NCBI RefSeq assembly: GCF_002734285.1
Contig: NZ_NSEA01000023.1
Location: 124,001 to 188,000 of the forward strand
Direction: 5' to 3'
Length of the DNA stretch: 64,000 nt
DNA from: Fredinandcohnia onubensis
Lineage (GTDB): Bacteria > Bacillota > Bacilli > Bacillales > Bacillaceae_L
Part shown: positions 8,961-17,508 of the stretch, in pieces
Layout of the letters: each line of letters opens with the position of its first letter
How positions within the stretch are numbered: position 1 is the stretch's first letter
Notes under the pieces: model-generated
What the model was told of the DNA's origin: nothing
Databases searched by the model: none
The model's input: only the letters and a program-made list of their open reading frames with translations
Translations under genes and position numbers: made by a program

Positions 8961-8974
8961 TGAAAGGCTTTTTA
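8940..8974. terminator. Bidirectional terminator, ynzD / ABC exporter
   Basis: AAAAAAGCCTTTCA, loop AATTAA (holding the ynzD stop), TGAAAGGCTTTTT: a strong stem with A and T runs on either side for converging genes. Confidence 0.88.
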
Positions 8975-10756
8975 CATAACTGCATTTTCGACATGATCTA
9001 CACTGCCGTTCTGCAGTAAATACATTTTGTAATATAACCCCTTTTGGGCTAATAATTCTTTATGTGTTCCCCTTTCTACAATTTCCCCTTGGTGTAATAC
9101 CAAAATTAGATTCGCGTCTTGAATTGTTGACAATCGATGAGCGATTGCGATTGTCGTTCTTCCTCTCCTCATTTTTTCGAGTGCCTTTTGAATCTCTTCC
9201 TCTGTTTCTGTATCAATGTTTGCAGTAGCTTCATCCAATACCAATATTTTCGGATTCGTCACAATGGTCCTTGCAAACGCTAGAAGCTGCCTTTGACCAC
9301 TCGAGAAAGTCGACCCTCGTTCTACTACCTGAAAATCATATCCACCTTCTAATTTTTTAATAAAACCATCTGCCTGAACAAATTTAGCTGCTTCTTCAAT
9401 GTCATGATCTTTAATATCTGGATTATTTAAACGTAGATTGTCTTTAATGGTCCCAACAAATAAAAATGGATCCTGAAGCACTAAGCCCATTTTGTGACGT
9501 AGTTCATTATTTTCATATGAGTTAATAGAATGTCCATCAATTAAAATATCTCCACGTTCAATATCATAAAATCTCATTAGTAAATTTATAATCGAACTTT
9601 TCCCACTACCTGTATGACCAACAAGAGCAACTGTTTCCCCTTGTTTGGCTGTAAAAGAGATATTTTTTAAAACATCTCGTTTTCCATCATAAGAAAAGCT
9701 GACATTTTTAAATTCAATTTCTCCTTTTTTTACCGATGGATTCTCAGTCCCAATTGTTTGGGGAGCCAGCTCATCATGATCTAGAAGTTCAAATACCCTT
9801 CCTGATGCAACAACTGCTTGTTGTAGCAGAGATAAACGCATCATCATATTATTTACTGGCTCAAAAAACCGTTCAAGATAATTTACAAATGCATAAAGTA
9901 CACCAATTTCTATCGGACTCTCAAGTGATGAAATTCCGAAAAAGCTAAGCACCAGAATTATTGTCACGATATAAATGAAATCAACTGCCGGTCTCAGTAA
10001 CAAACCGTCTAGCTTAATATTTTTAATTCCCGCTTGATAATGCGCATCATTGATTTCAGCGAACTCACGACGTAGTCTTTTCTCTTGTCGGAACACCTGA
10101 ATAATTGCCATTCCTTGAAGTGATTCATTAAGCTTTGCGTTTAGCTGACTAATACGTTCTCGCATATCGTGGTAATATTTAGAACTGAATTTGCGATAAG
10201 TTTGCATTAAAATATACAGAATTGGAATTAATAGTAAGCAAAATAGAGCAAGCTGGACATTAAGATAAAACATCGCAATAAAAATTCCGATTAAAAAGAC
10301 ACCGTTTTGTACAAAAGTCGCAACAACCTCAACAAACATATCTTTGATTGCTTCCGTATCATTCGTAACCCTAGACACAATACTGCCACCTGGTGTTTTA
10401 TCAAAATACTTTAATCCAAGCTTGTGGACCTTTGAAAATACCTCAATCCGCATTTCACGAATAATTTTCAATGCGATTTCTTGAAACTTTACCAATTGAA
10501 AATACTGAAGGATTACCTTTGAAAAATGAATAAAAAGGTAAATCGCCCCCAAATAGATTAGTGGCTGAACAGGTAAATGTCGTGGTGTTAAATAATCGTC
10601 TATGAAAATTTTTATTAATATCGGACCAACAATGTCCGCGATCGTTGCGAGTAACAGCAATAGGAATGCAAAAATAAATTCTCGAGTATGCGTTTTCGTA
10701 TAGGAAAGCAGTCTTATTAATGCAGTCCTTTGGTCTTTTTTCGTCATTTTGTCCAT
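8972..10756 (-). CDS. ABC exporter half-transporter, catalytically competent subunit
   Basis: 594 residues: a six-helix exporter membrane domain (about 1-335) and an ATPase domain (about 350-580). Walker A is GHTGSGKS, signature FSSGQRQ, Walker B ILVLDEAT with the catalytic Glu, and H-loop AHRLS. It starts 3 bases after the stop of the upstream half-transporter, whose terminal GGAGGG is its ribosome site. The two subunits form a heterodimer of the B. subtilis BmrCD (YheI/YheH), YfiBC or LmrCD type. This one resembles YheH, though it is shorter than BmrD. Drug or lipid substrates are typical of the family; the substrate here is unknown. B. subtilis has no such pair between ynzD and yneF. Confidence 0.9.
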   Translation of the reverse strand: MDKMTKKDQRTALIRLLSYTKTHTREFIFAFLLLLLATIADIVGPILIKIFIDDYLTPRHLPVQPLIYLGAIYLFIHFSKVILQYFQLVKFQEIALKIIREMRIEVFSKVHKLGLKYFDKTPGGSIVSRVTNDTEAIKDMFVEVVATFVQNGVFLIGIFIAMFYLNVQLALFCLLLIPILYILMQTYRKFSSKYYHDMRERISQLNAKLNESLQGMAIIQVFRQEKRLRREFAEINDAHYQAGIKNIKLDGLLLRPAVDFIYIVTIILVLSFFGISSLESPIEIGVLYAFVNYLERFFEPVNNMMMRLSLLQQAVVASGRVFELLDHDELAPQTIGTENPSVKKGEIEFKNVSFSYDGKRDVLKNISFTAKQGETVALVGHTGSGKSSIINLLMRFYDIERGDILIDGHSINSYENNELRHKMGLVLQDPFLFVGTIKDNLRLNNPDIKDHDIEEAAKFVQADGFIKKLEGGYDFQVVERGSTFSSGQRQLLAFARTIVTNPKILVLDEATANIDTETEEEIQKALEKMRRGRTTIAIAHRLSTIQDANLILVLHQGEIVERGTHKELLAQKGLYYKMYLLQNGSVDHVENAVM

Positions 10757-10759
10757 ATT

Positions 10760-12508
10760 CTACCCTCCATGCTCAACAAGAGATTCAAGCTGCTGACGAT
10801 GATACATATCACGATACCATCCTTCATCCTCCATAAGCTCGTCATGCGTACCATGTTGAGCGATCCTGCCATCCTCTATGACAAGAATCTGATCGGCGTG
10901 CTGAATTGCACTTAAACGATGAGATGTGATAATCGTTGTTTTTCCTTGTCGATTTTCTCGTAAAGCACGTAAAATTCCCTCTTCTGTTTTAGCATCAACA
11001 GCAGATAATGAATCATCAAGAATTAATATTTCTGGGTTCATTAAGAGAGCTCTAGCAATTGAAATTCGTTGCTTTTGTCCTCCTGATAAAGACACCCCAC
11101 GTTCGCCAACAACTGTTTCATATCCGTCAGTGAACTGCAATATGTCATCATGGATATTTGCAAGCTTTGCTGCTTCGAAAACTTCATTTATTGTTGCATC
11201 CGGTTTTGCAAACGCGATATTATCCGCCACTGTTGCCGAAAAGAGAAAATGATCCTGAGGAACATACCCAATGCCTTTTCGTAAGGCGTCTAGTGTATAC
11301 TCTTTAATCTCTTTATCACCTATTAGTATCTTACCCTCATAGCCTTCTATTTCACGAATTAATAGTTTTAACAAAGTCGTTTTTCCTGCACCTGTTTTTC
11401 CAACAATACCAAGTGTATGGCCTTGTTTTAAGTTAAAAAAGATCTCTTTAAGAGTCTGTTTTTGTTCTCCAGCATATGCAAAATCAGTAATTGAATAAGC
11501 GACATCACCTGATGGGGTTGTTTCACTCGCATTCTCACAATCTTTTATTTCCATAGGTTCAGCCAGGAGCTTTGAAACCCGGTCATAGGAAGCTCTCCCA
11601 CGCTCAACAATATTAAATAGCCACCCAAAAGCAAGTAGCGGCCAAATTAGTAGACCTAAATATGTTGTAAAAGTGACCAATTCTCCTAGTGTCATCTCAC
11701 CAGATAGTACATACCTGGAACCAAACACAAGTGCTAGAAAGAAAGAAATACCTACAATTAATGAAATCGTTGGATCATAAAGGGCATCGACTTTTGCTAC
11801 GGAAAGATTTTTTTGAACAACATCATCGGATTGCTTTCGGAAGACATTTGTATCCTCTTCCTCCTGCCCAAAGGTTTTTATAACCTTAATCCCACTAACA
11901 CTTTCTTGTACTTTATCATTTAGACTCGAGAAAGCCTCCTGTGCCTTATGAAATCTTCTATGTAAAAGTGTTCCATAATAATTTGTAGAGAGAGCCATAA
12001 ACGGCAATGGAATGAGACAAATCAAAGTAAGCTTCCAATTTATTGTAAATGCCATCGTCAATAATACAAACCCACCTGTTGCAAGCGAGTCAACTAAAGT
12101 CAGGACACCTGATCCCGCTGTCTGTTGAATCGCTTGCAAATCGTTTGTGGAATGTGCCATTAAGTCACCAATTCTTCTTTTCTGGAAAAATCCTTGCGAC
12201 ATCTTCGTAAAATGTTCATACAAACGGTTCCTAAGTAATCTTGCTAATTTGACGGACGAACCAAAAATCATAATTCTCCAAAAGAATCGAACGATATAAA
12301 CGGTACACGCAGTGCCTAACAAAATAGCTAACCACCTAAATAAGATTTCTTTGGTCAGTGTGCCCTGTGCAATAAAATCAACCGTCATACCAATTACTTT
12401 TGGTGGAACTAATTCCAATAAAGCAACAATCATTAATAAAAAGATACCAGTAATGTAAGATTTTTTTTCTTGTTTAAAAAACCACATTAAATCTTTAAAG
12501 ATTTTCAT
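10760..12508 (-). CDS. ABC exporter half-transporter, degenerate-site subunit
   Basis: 582 residues with membrane domain (about 1-310) and ATPase domain (about 335-570). Walker A is GKTGAGKTT, signature LSGGQKQ and H-loop SHRLS. Walker B ends ILILDDSLSAVDAKT, with Asp in place of the catalytic Glu, the hallmark of the degenerate nucleotide site in heterodimeric exporters such as BmrC (YheI). Overall sequence resembles YheI. It is first in a two-gene operon; start ATG at 12508 with AGGA upstream. It functions with the product of 8972-10756 in the cytoplasmic membrane. Confidence 0.9.
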   Translation of the reverse strand: MKIFKDLMWFFKQEKKSYITGIFLLMIVALLELVPPKVIGMTVDFIAQGTLTKEILFRWLAILLGTACTVYIVRFFWRIMIFGSSVKLARLLRNRLYEHFTKMSQGFFQKRRIGDLMAHSTNDLQAIQQTAGSGVLTLVDSLATGGFVLLTMAFTINWKLTLICLIPLPFMALSTNYYGTLLHRRFHKAQEAFSSLNDKVQESVSGIKVIKTFGQEEEDTNVFRKQSDDVVQKNLSVAKVDALYDPTISLIVGISFFLALVFGSRYVLSGEMTLGELVTFTTYLGLLIWPLLAFGWLFNIVERGRASYDRVSKLLAEPMEIKDCENASETTPSGDVAYSITDFAYAGEQKQTLKEIFFNLKQGHTLGIVGKTGAGKTTLLKLLIREIEGYEGKILIGDKEIKEYTLDALRKGIGYVPQDHFLFSATVADNIAFAKPDATINEVFEAAKLANIHDDILQFTDGYETVVGERGVSLSGGQKQRISIARALLMNPEILILDDSLSAVDAKTEEGILRALRENRQGKTTIITSHRLSAIQHADQILVIEDGRIAQHGTHDELMEDEGWYRDMYHRQQLESLVEHGG

Positions 12509-12672
12509 CCTATAGTCCTCCGAAAGACGAAATAAGTGCCATAATAGTTTACCAAATTTTTAAAATTCTAGGAAGATGCTTCCAAGCTTTTAGTGAGAAA
12601 TAAGTGTAAAATATTCTATTTGCTTAAAAGTTCTACTATAATGGGTTTAGAGAAAAAATGAGGTGAATATTC

Positions 12673-13062
12673 ATGATTAAATATAAGGAACTTCATCATG
12701 TGAGTTTAACGGTAACGAATCTTGAAAAGGCAAAGGATTTTTACAGCAATATTCTGTGTTTGAACGAGATTGAACGGCCTAATTTTGATTTCCCTGGCGC
12801 CTGGTATGCGATTGGAAACCAGCAGTTACATTTAATTAACCTACCGGAATCTCAAACAATTCGGAAGGATAAAAGTATTAGTAGTCGTGAAGGTCATTTT
12901 GCACTAAGAGTTGAAAACTACTATGACACATTAAATTGGTTATCAATAAATAATGTGACCGTTCTAGAAAAACCGGATAGTGTCAGTGGTTTTGCGCAAA
13001 TCTTTTGTGCAGACCCTGATGGAAATTTAATTGAGCTCAATGTTGATCAAATGGAATTATAA
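12673..13062 (+). CDS. VOC (glyoxalase/bleomycin-resistance) superfamily protein
   Basis: 129 residues with two beta-alpha-beta-beta-beta modules typical of the vicinal oxygen chelate fold. Likely metal ligands are His in LHHVSLTV, a mid-protein His in GHFALRV, and Glu in DPDGNLIEL. Length and pattern resemble small glyoxalase-like or fosfomycin-thiol-transferase-like proteins, but the substrate cannot be named. ATG at 12673 follows GAGGTG. It stands alone on the plus strand between the ABC exporter operon and yneF. Confidence 0.85.
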   Translation: MIKYKELHHVSLTVTNLEKAKDFYSNILCLNEIERPNFDFPGAWYAIGNQQLHLINLPESQTIRKDKSISSREGHFALRVENYYDTLNWLSINNVTVLEKPDSVSGFAQIFCADPDGNLIELNVDQMEL

Positions 13063-13071
13063 GAGTGAATA

Positions 13072-13121
13072 CAAAAAAGCCACTTTTCGAGTGAAATTCT
13101 CACTAGAAAAATGGCTTTTTA
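13072..13121. terminator. Bidirectional terminator, VOC gene / yneF
   Basis: Long imperfect hairpin AAAAAGCCA...TTTTC...AGTGA / TCACT...GAAAAA...GGCTTTTT between convergent genes. Confidence 0.78.
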
Positions 13122-13147
13122 TGGTAGTTGGATGCATGTCCAAGTTA

Positions 13148-13372
13148 TTATTGCTTGTCCATTTGACCGTTCATTGCTTTTAGCATTTGATTGATCTTCT
13201 TTTGTGAAGGCTTTTGACCCATTTGCATCATCATTACTTTTAGCATTTGCTCATTGATTGGTGGATTTTTCTTCAAGTAATCCATCATGTATTTACGTGC
13301 AATAAAAAATCCTAATGCAACGCCACCAAGTAAAGCTACCACGATTAGTAAGATAGCTAACCACATTTGCAT
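13148..13372 (-). CDS. yneF: UPF0154 membrane protein YneF
   Basis: 74 residues: one N-terminal transmembrane helix ([27 protein letters not shown]), then a basic Met/Gln-rich tail with NPPINEQML and [13 protein letters not shown], the UPF0154 signature. ATG at 13372 lies after GGAGGAAG; a longer frame to 13402 is rejected. Conserved beside sirA in Bacillus; function unknown. Confidence 0.92.
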   Translation of the reverse strand: MQMWLAILLIVVALLGGVALGFFIARKYMMDYLKKNPPINEQMLKVMMMQMGQKPSQKKINQMLKAMNGQMDKQ

Positions 13373-13459
13373 AAAAAAACTTCCTCCTTCATGTTGTCTC
13401 ATTACAGTGTACTAAACCATTAGCTATTATACAATATTTGTTTTATGTTTTCCTAGCTT

Positions 13460-13900
13460 TTATACAAACTTTCTTTCTTTAATCGGGTTTAACCACCCAT
13501 ATTTGTTTGCATTAAAATCCATCGCTAGGAAACAACGATCATATTTACGAAGAATTTCAAAAAATGCCGTCTCAGCTTCAAAGCTGCCTGTAGACTCTAA
13601 ATGGATGGAATCATTATGTATCGTAAGTTTTGCAAAGCTATTAAATTCATTCCATTCAAGAGTGTGCATATGACTTTGACGCCTATAATAGGAATAATGA
13701 GCTAGGCTTCCTTCAATTTTTTGGTGGATACGTAATGATGGAATCGCTCTTGTAATAAAATCAATTTGTTTATTGAGTATTTCTTTCCGTTCATGGTTAG
13801 ATTGGTTGTGCTCTAAAAATAAATGATAGATTAGTGATTCCCGTCCAAAGTAATGAGTTGCAAATTCTTCTTCTATTAAATAAATGTGGTATTCTCTCAT
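13460..13900 (-). CDS. sirA: Sporulation inhibitor of replication SirA
   Basis: 146 residues against 148 in B. subtilis SirA (YneE). Conserved stretches are the N-terminal YLIEEEFATHYFGRES and the C-terminal CFLAMDFNANKYGWLNPIKER. In B. subtilis Spo0A~P induces SirA, which binds domain I of DnaA and blocks new replication rounds in sporulating cells. No clear Spo0A box (TTTGTCGAA) was pinned to a promoter here; a TTGTCGAAA sequence at 13991-13999 lies downstream of the gene, towards tkt. It sits between yneF and tkt, as in B. subtilis. Confidence 0.9.
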   Translation of the reverse strand: MREYHIYLIEEEFATHYFGRESLIYHLFLEHNQSNHERKEILNKQIDFITRAIPSLRIHQKIEGSLAHYSYYRRQSHMHTLEWNEFNSFAKLTIHNDSIHLESTGSFEAETAFFEILRKYDRCFLAMDFNANKYGWLNPIKERKFV

Positions 13901-14014
13901 ACTCTTTCCTCCTAATACTATCTGTTAAGAATAGTATATTCGAAAGAGTCTGTGTTTTTTGTCTGACGTTGGAGTAAGAATCGTCTAGTTTTGTCGAAAC
14001 TTTTGTTTATGTAG

Positions 14015-14045
14015 AAAAAGGGCCCGAATAGACCCCTTTTCTTTG
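14015..14045 (-). terminator. Terminator of tkt
   Basis: On the minus strand AAAAGGGG, a roughly 10-base loop, CCCTTTTTC. It abuts the tkt stop. Confidence 0.65.
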
Positions 14046-16049
14046 CTATTGAAGCAATTGTTTAACACGGTTTACTACATTTTCAACTGAGAAGCCATAT
14101 TCCTTCAGTACGATTTCACCGGGGGCCGAAGCACCAAATTCATGGATACCAAGAATATCTCCCTCATCGCCAGTATATCTTTCCCAACCAAGTGGTGTTG
14201 CCATTTCAATCGCTAAACGTTTTTTCACATTTGTAGGAATAACGGACTCTTTATATTCTTTTGACTGGGCCTCGAAGCGATCCCAAGAAGGCATACTTAC
14301 AACTGACACCTCAATATTTTCACTTGCGAGTTGTTTTTGTGCCTCAACTGCTAGACTAACCTCAGATCCTGTTGCTAATAGAAGAGCTGCTGGCTGTCCA
14401 GATTTTGCAGGTGATATAACATAAGCACCTTTCTGAACACCATCATAAGCTTTCTCGGCTGTTCCTTCTATTGTTGGTAGGTTTTGTCTCGTTAATATGA
14501 GGGCTGTAGGAATTTCTTTCGATTCAATAGCCGTTCTCCATGCAGCCGCTGTTTCATTTCCATCCGCTGGTCGAATGACAGATAAATTTGGCATTGCACG
14601 TAATGCTGGCAATTGTTCAACAGGCTCATGCGTTGGTCCATCTTCTCCAACCGCGATACTATCATGGGTGAAAACATAAGTTACAGGAACTTTCATTAAA
14701 GCAGCTAATCGAATCGCTGGTCTTAAATAATCGGAGAATACAAAGAATGTTCCCCCATATACCTTAACACCACCATGAAGAGCCATCCCATTTAAAGCAG
14801 CACCCATTGCAAACTCACGTACTCCAAACCATATATTCCGACCACTGTAATCCTTTGGCATAAAGTCAGCAGCACCGTTAATCATTGTTTTATTTGATCC
14901 CGCTAAATCCGCCGATCCTCCAAAGAATTGCGGCACACTCTTTGCAATAGCATTTAATGCTTCACCAGAAGATGCCCTAGTTGCAAGCTTCTTACCTACC
15001 TCATAAACTGGCAGCGTCTTCTCCCAACCATCAGGAAGTGTACCCTCTATTGCCATTTCTAACTGCTTTCCGAGTTCTGGATTAGTCTCCTTATAACGAC
15101 TGAACATTTGGTTCCATTCTTGTTCGCTTTGTTCTCCAGTTCTTTTCACTGTTTCCTCAAAATGAGTATATACCTCACCTGGAACATGAAAATCATTTTC
15201 AAACGTCCAGTTATACGCTTCCTTCGTCAATTTTAATTCATCAGCTCCCAATGGTTCACCGTGTGCCTTTGACTTTCCAGCCCGATTTGGAGAACCATAA
15301 CCAATTGTTGTTCGAACCTCAATGAGAGCTGGACGGGATAAATCACCTTTAGCCTCTTCAATTGCTTTATCAATCGCTTCTACATCATTTCCATCCTCAA
15401 CACGTACATATTGCCAGCCATAGGCCTTATATCTTTGTTCGATTGATTCTGAGAAAGCTTGATTAAGATCACCATCAAGTGAAATATCATTGGAATCATA
15501 TAAAACAATTAGTCGACCCAATTTTAAATGTCCTGCTAATGATGAAGCTTCACCTGATACTCCTTCCATCAGGTCACCATCTCCACAAATCGCGTATGTA
15601 TAATGGTTAACAATTTCAAATGAGTCTTTATTATAGACACCTGCTAAATGACGTTCTGCCATTGCCATTCCAACAGCCATTGCAATACCTTGACCGAGCG
15701 GGCCAGTTGTTGCATCAACACCAGCTGTATGGCCATACTCAGGATGTCCTGGGGTTTTACTGCCCCATTGGCGAAATTGTTTTAAATCATCAATCGTTAA
15801 GTCATAGCCTGATAGGTGCAACATACTATACAATAATGCAGAGCCATGACCCGCAGATAGAACAAATCGGTCACGATTGAACCAATTTGGATTCTTCGGG
15901 TTATGTTTCATATGTCGAGTCCACAGAGCATATGTCATGGGTGCGGCTCCCATTGGCATACCTGGGTGTCCTGAATTTGCTTTTTCAACTGCATCAATAG
16001 AAAGTGTTCGAATTGACGCTATCGACAAGTCAGTTAGTGAGTGTGTCAT
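14046..16049 (-). CDS. tkt: Transketolase
   Basis: 667 residues, the B. subtilis length. Thiamine-diphosphate enzyme of the non-oxidative pentose phosphate pathway. Visible landmarks are the N-terminal [13 protein letters not shown], the ThDP motif [13 protein letters not shown] near residue 155, the pyrimidine domain (about 350-530, [18 protein letters not shown]) and a C-terminal domain. ATG at 16049 (MTHSLTDLS) is chosen; an ATG at 16061 directly abuts the ribosome site. Neighbours ynzC and sirA match B. subtilis. Confidence 0.97.
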   Translation of the reverse strand: MTHSLTDLSIASIRTLSIDAVEKANSGHPGMPMGAAPMTYALWTRHMKHNPKNPNWFNRDRFVLSAGHGSALLYSMLHLSGYDLTIDDLKQFRQWGSKTPGHPEYGHTAGVDATTGPLGQGIAMAVGMAMAERHLAGVYNKDSFEIVNHYTYAICGDGDLMEGVSGEASSLAGHLKLGRLIVLYDSNDISLDGDLNQAFSESIEQRYKAYGWQYVRVEDGNDVEAIDKAIEEAKGDLSRPALIEVRTTIGYGSPNRAGKSKAHGEPLGADELKLTKEAYNWTFENDFHVPGEVYTHFEETVKRTGEQSEQEWNQMFSRYKETNPELGKQLEMAIEGTLPDGWEKTLPVYEVGKKLATRASSGEALNAIAKSVPQFFGGSADLAGSNKTMINGAADFMPKDYSGRNIWFGVREFAMGAALNGMALHGGVKVYGGTFFVFSDYLRPAIRLAALMKVPVTYVFTHDSIAVGEDGPTHEPVEQLPALRAMPNLSVIRPADGNETAAAWRTAIESKEIPTALILTRQNLPTIEGTAEKAYDGVQKGAYVISPAKSGQPAALLLATGSEVSLAVEAQKQLASENIEVSVVSMPSWDRFEAQSKEYKESVIPTNVKKRLAIEMATPLGWERYTGDEGDILGIHEFGASAPGEIVLKEYGFSVENVVNRVKQLLQ

Positions 16050-16128
16050 AAAAGTAAACATCCTTTCAAAAGTTTCTTATGAACTAACATAGAACAAAGC
16101 AGTTCTTTCATTGATAGTATGCACAAAA

Positions 16129-16165
16129 AAAAAGAATACATAGAAATCTATGTATTCTTTATTAA
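16129..16165 (-). terminator. Terminator of ynzC
   Basis: Perfect 14-bp stem AAAGAATACATAGA (16131-16144) / TCTATGTATTCTTT (16147-16160), followed by nine T on the minus strand. Confidence 0.9.
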
Positions 16166-16392
16166 TGTAATCTTTTCCGTTTACTGTCTTTCAGTTTTTC
16201 TGGGGTTACATCATTACCCTCAGGGTCAACGACTTTTACAGAATGTAATGTATTAGTCATTGAACTTCTAAAAACACGTAAATACTCTTGTCTAAGCTCT
16301 TGTTGTTCTTCTTTTTCTTTATCCGTAAGACCAACTGTCTTCGCTTTTTTTGCAAGGGCATTGATCCGATCAATTTTATCTTTTGCAAGCAT
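16162..16392 (-). CDS. ynzC: UPF0291 protein YnzC
   Basis: 76-residue soluble helical protein: KIDRINALAKKAKTVGLTDKEKEEQQELRQEYL then a basic C-terminus, the UPF0291 pattern. In B. subtilis ynzC is the third gene of the SOS operon yneA-yneB-ynzC. Here yneB is absent and only a 28-codon ORF lies upstream, so it is probably SOS-cotranscribed from the promoter at 16610-16639. ATG at 16392 follows AAGGAG. Confidence 0.92.
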   Translation of the reverse strand: MLAKDKIDRINALAKKAKTVGLTDKEKEEQQELRQEYLRVFRSSMTNTLHSVKVVDPEGNDVTPEKLKDSKRKRLH

Positions 16393-16477
16393 AATTTTAC
16401 TCCTTGTTATTCTTTTCTAAATCATAGTTCATAGTACTAGATGAAAAGATAATTTACAAGTCATCCACATTACGTAT

Positions 16478-16564
16478 TTAGCTTGCACTAATAATAACCA
16501 TACCCATACTTAATAAAACAAATAGTACATAATAGATAAATCCGCCTTGAAATTTCTTTAACAT
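16478..16564 (-). CDS. SOS-controlled 28-residue single-pass membrane peptide in the yneA position
   Basis: MLKKFQGGFIYYVLFVLLSMG then MVIISAS and stop. It has a short basic cytoplasmic tip, one hydrophobic helix (about residues 8-27) and no extracellular domain. The ATG at 16564 follows AGGAGTG with 8-base spacing. A promoter TTGACA-N18-TATAAT lies 45-75 bp upstream with a LexA box in its spacer. In B. subtilis this slot holds YneA, a division inhibitor of about 105 residues with a membrane segment and LysM domain. No LysM remnant appears in any frame of the 85 bases after the stop. The reading of a minimal division inhibitor is inference from position, regulation and topology. The frame is open further upstream to 16765 but would cross its own promoter. 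Confidence 0.72.
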   Translation of the reverse strand: MLKKFQGGFIYYVLFVLLSMGMVIISAS

Positions 16565-16581
16565 CTTTATTTCACTCCTAC

Positions 16582-16595
16582 AGAATGTTTGTTCG
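16582..16595. promoter_or_regulatory. LexA (SOS) box 1, partial
   Basis: AGAATGTTTGTTCG; on the minus strand CGAACAAACATTCT. It keeps one half of the Bacillus consensus CGAACRNRYGTTYG and part of the other. It lies in the leader of the 28-codon gene. Confidence 0.55.
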
Positions 16596-16609
16596 TATTT
16601 TATGTTTTT

Positions 16610-16639
16610 ATTATAAACCGAACATTTGTTTTGTGTCAA
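16610..16639 (-). promoter_or_regulatory. SigA promoter of the SOS membrane peptide gene
   Basis: Minus strand TTGACA (complement 16634-16639), 18-base spacer, TATAAT (complement 16610-16615): both hexamers are perfect consensus. LexA box 2 fills the spacer, so repression would be direct. Confidence 0.8.
16619..16632. promoter_or_regulatory. LexA (SOS) box 2
   Basis: CGAACATTTGTTTT, a GAAC-N4-GTTY site inside the spacer of the minus-strand promoter. Confidence 0.72.
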
Positions 16640-16647
16640 CGAAAATT

Positions 16648-16667
16648 CGAACTTATGTTTGTATAAT
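16648..16667 (+). promoter_or_regulatory. LexA (SOS) box 3 and lexA -10 element
   Basis: CGAACTTATGTTTG at 16648-16661 is an excellent match to CGAACRNRYGTTYG. TATAAT at 16662-16667 follows immediately and is the likely -10 of lexA; no strong -35 is visible. This predicts LexA autorepression. Confidence 0.8.
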
Positions 16668-16796
16668 CTAGTAAAACATGCTATACTCAACTTAAGAAAT
16701 TCGGTATTTGTCGAAATTACTTGGTCACTGAACCGAGAGATTATGAAAAGAAGATTTAGATACATATAAAATATAAATGCAAGGGGATGAGCGAAG

Positions 16797-17423
16797 ATGA
16801 CAACGAAACTTTCTAAAAGACAGCAGGATATATTGAATTACATAAAACAAGAAGTTAAAGAAAAGGGCTACCCACCTTCCGTAAGAGAAATAGGTGAGGC
16901 TGTCGGTTTAGCATCAAGTTCAACAGTACACGGACATTTGTCCAGACTTGAAAGCAAAGGGTTGATTCGAAGAGACCCTACGAAGCCTCGTGCCATTGAG
17001 ATTTTACAGGTTGATGAAAATGAAACAATTCCAACTGCAAACGTTGTGAATGTTCCGGTCATTGGTAAGGTTACTGCAGGCCAACCAATTACAGCTGTGG
17101 AAAATATTGAAGAGTACTTCCCATTACCTGATCGTTTTGCAGCCCATGATGATCAAATCTTTATGCTTGAGATTATGGGTGATAGTATGATTGAAGCGGG
17201 AATACTTGACGGAGACTATGTGATTGTCAGACAACAGCATTCAGCGAACAATGGGGATATTGTTGTAGCTATGACTGAGGAAGACGAAGCGACTGTAAAA
17301 CGTTTCTTTAAAGAAAAAGACCATATCCGCTTGCAACCGGAAAACTCAATGCTCGAACCGATCATCCTGAAAAACGTAGCCATACTAGGAAAAGTCATCG
17401 GCGTTTACCGTACAATTCATTAA
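16797..17423 (+). CDS. lexA: SOS repressor LexA
   Basis: 208 residues. N-terminal winged-helix DNA-binding domain (about 1-70, with [26 protein letters not shown]). Self-cleavage site Ala94-Gly95 in VTAGQPI. Catalytic dyad Ser130 (MGDSM) and Lys168 (ATVKRF). Under DNA damage RecA-ssDNA filaments trigger autocleavage and derepress the SOS regulon. ATG at 16797 follows AGGGGATGAG. It is divergent from the SOS membrane peptide gene, with three LexA boxes between. Confidence 0.98.
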   Translation: MTTKLSKRQQDILNYIKQEVKEKGYPPSVREIGEAVGLASSSTVHGHLSRLESKGLIRRDPTKPRAIEILQVDENETIPTANVVNVPVIGKVTAGQPITAVENIEEYFPLPDRFAAHDDQIFMLEIMGDSMIEAGILDGDYVIVRQQHSANNGDIVVAMTEEDEATVKRFFKEKDHIRLQPENSMLEPIILKNVAILGKVIGVYRTIH

Positions 17424-17427
17424 TTTC

Positions 17428-17465
17428 AAAAGGGAACATTTCTAAATGAAATGTTCCCTTTTTAT
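17428..17465 (+). terminator. Terminator of lexA
   Basis: Perfect 15-bp stem AAAAGGGAACATTTC (17428-17442) / GAAATGTTCCCTTTT (17448-17462) plus a T run. Confidence 0.92.
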
Positions 17466-17503
17466 TAGCAAAAAACCCTTAACACAAAATGTGTTAAGGG
17501 TTA
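17466..17503 (-). terminator. Terminator of glnA
   Basis: AACCCTTAACACA / TGTGTTAAGGGTT with a 3-4 base loop, followed on the minus strand by TTTTTT. Confidence 0.9.
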
Positions 17504-17508
17504 ATTTA

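Noticed and set aside
16478-16765. A 95-codon minus-strand ORF including the 28-codon peptide
   Set aside because: The upstream extension crosses the peptide's own TTGACA/TATAAT promoter and LexA boxes, and its start lacks a ribosome site. Only the last 28 codons are supported.
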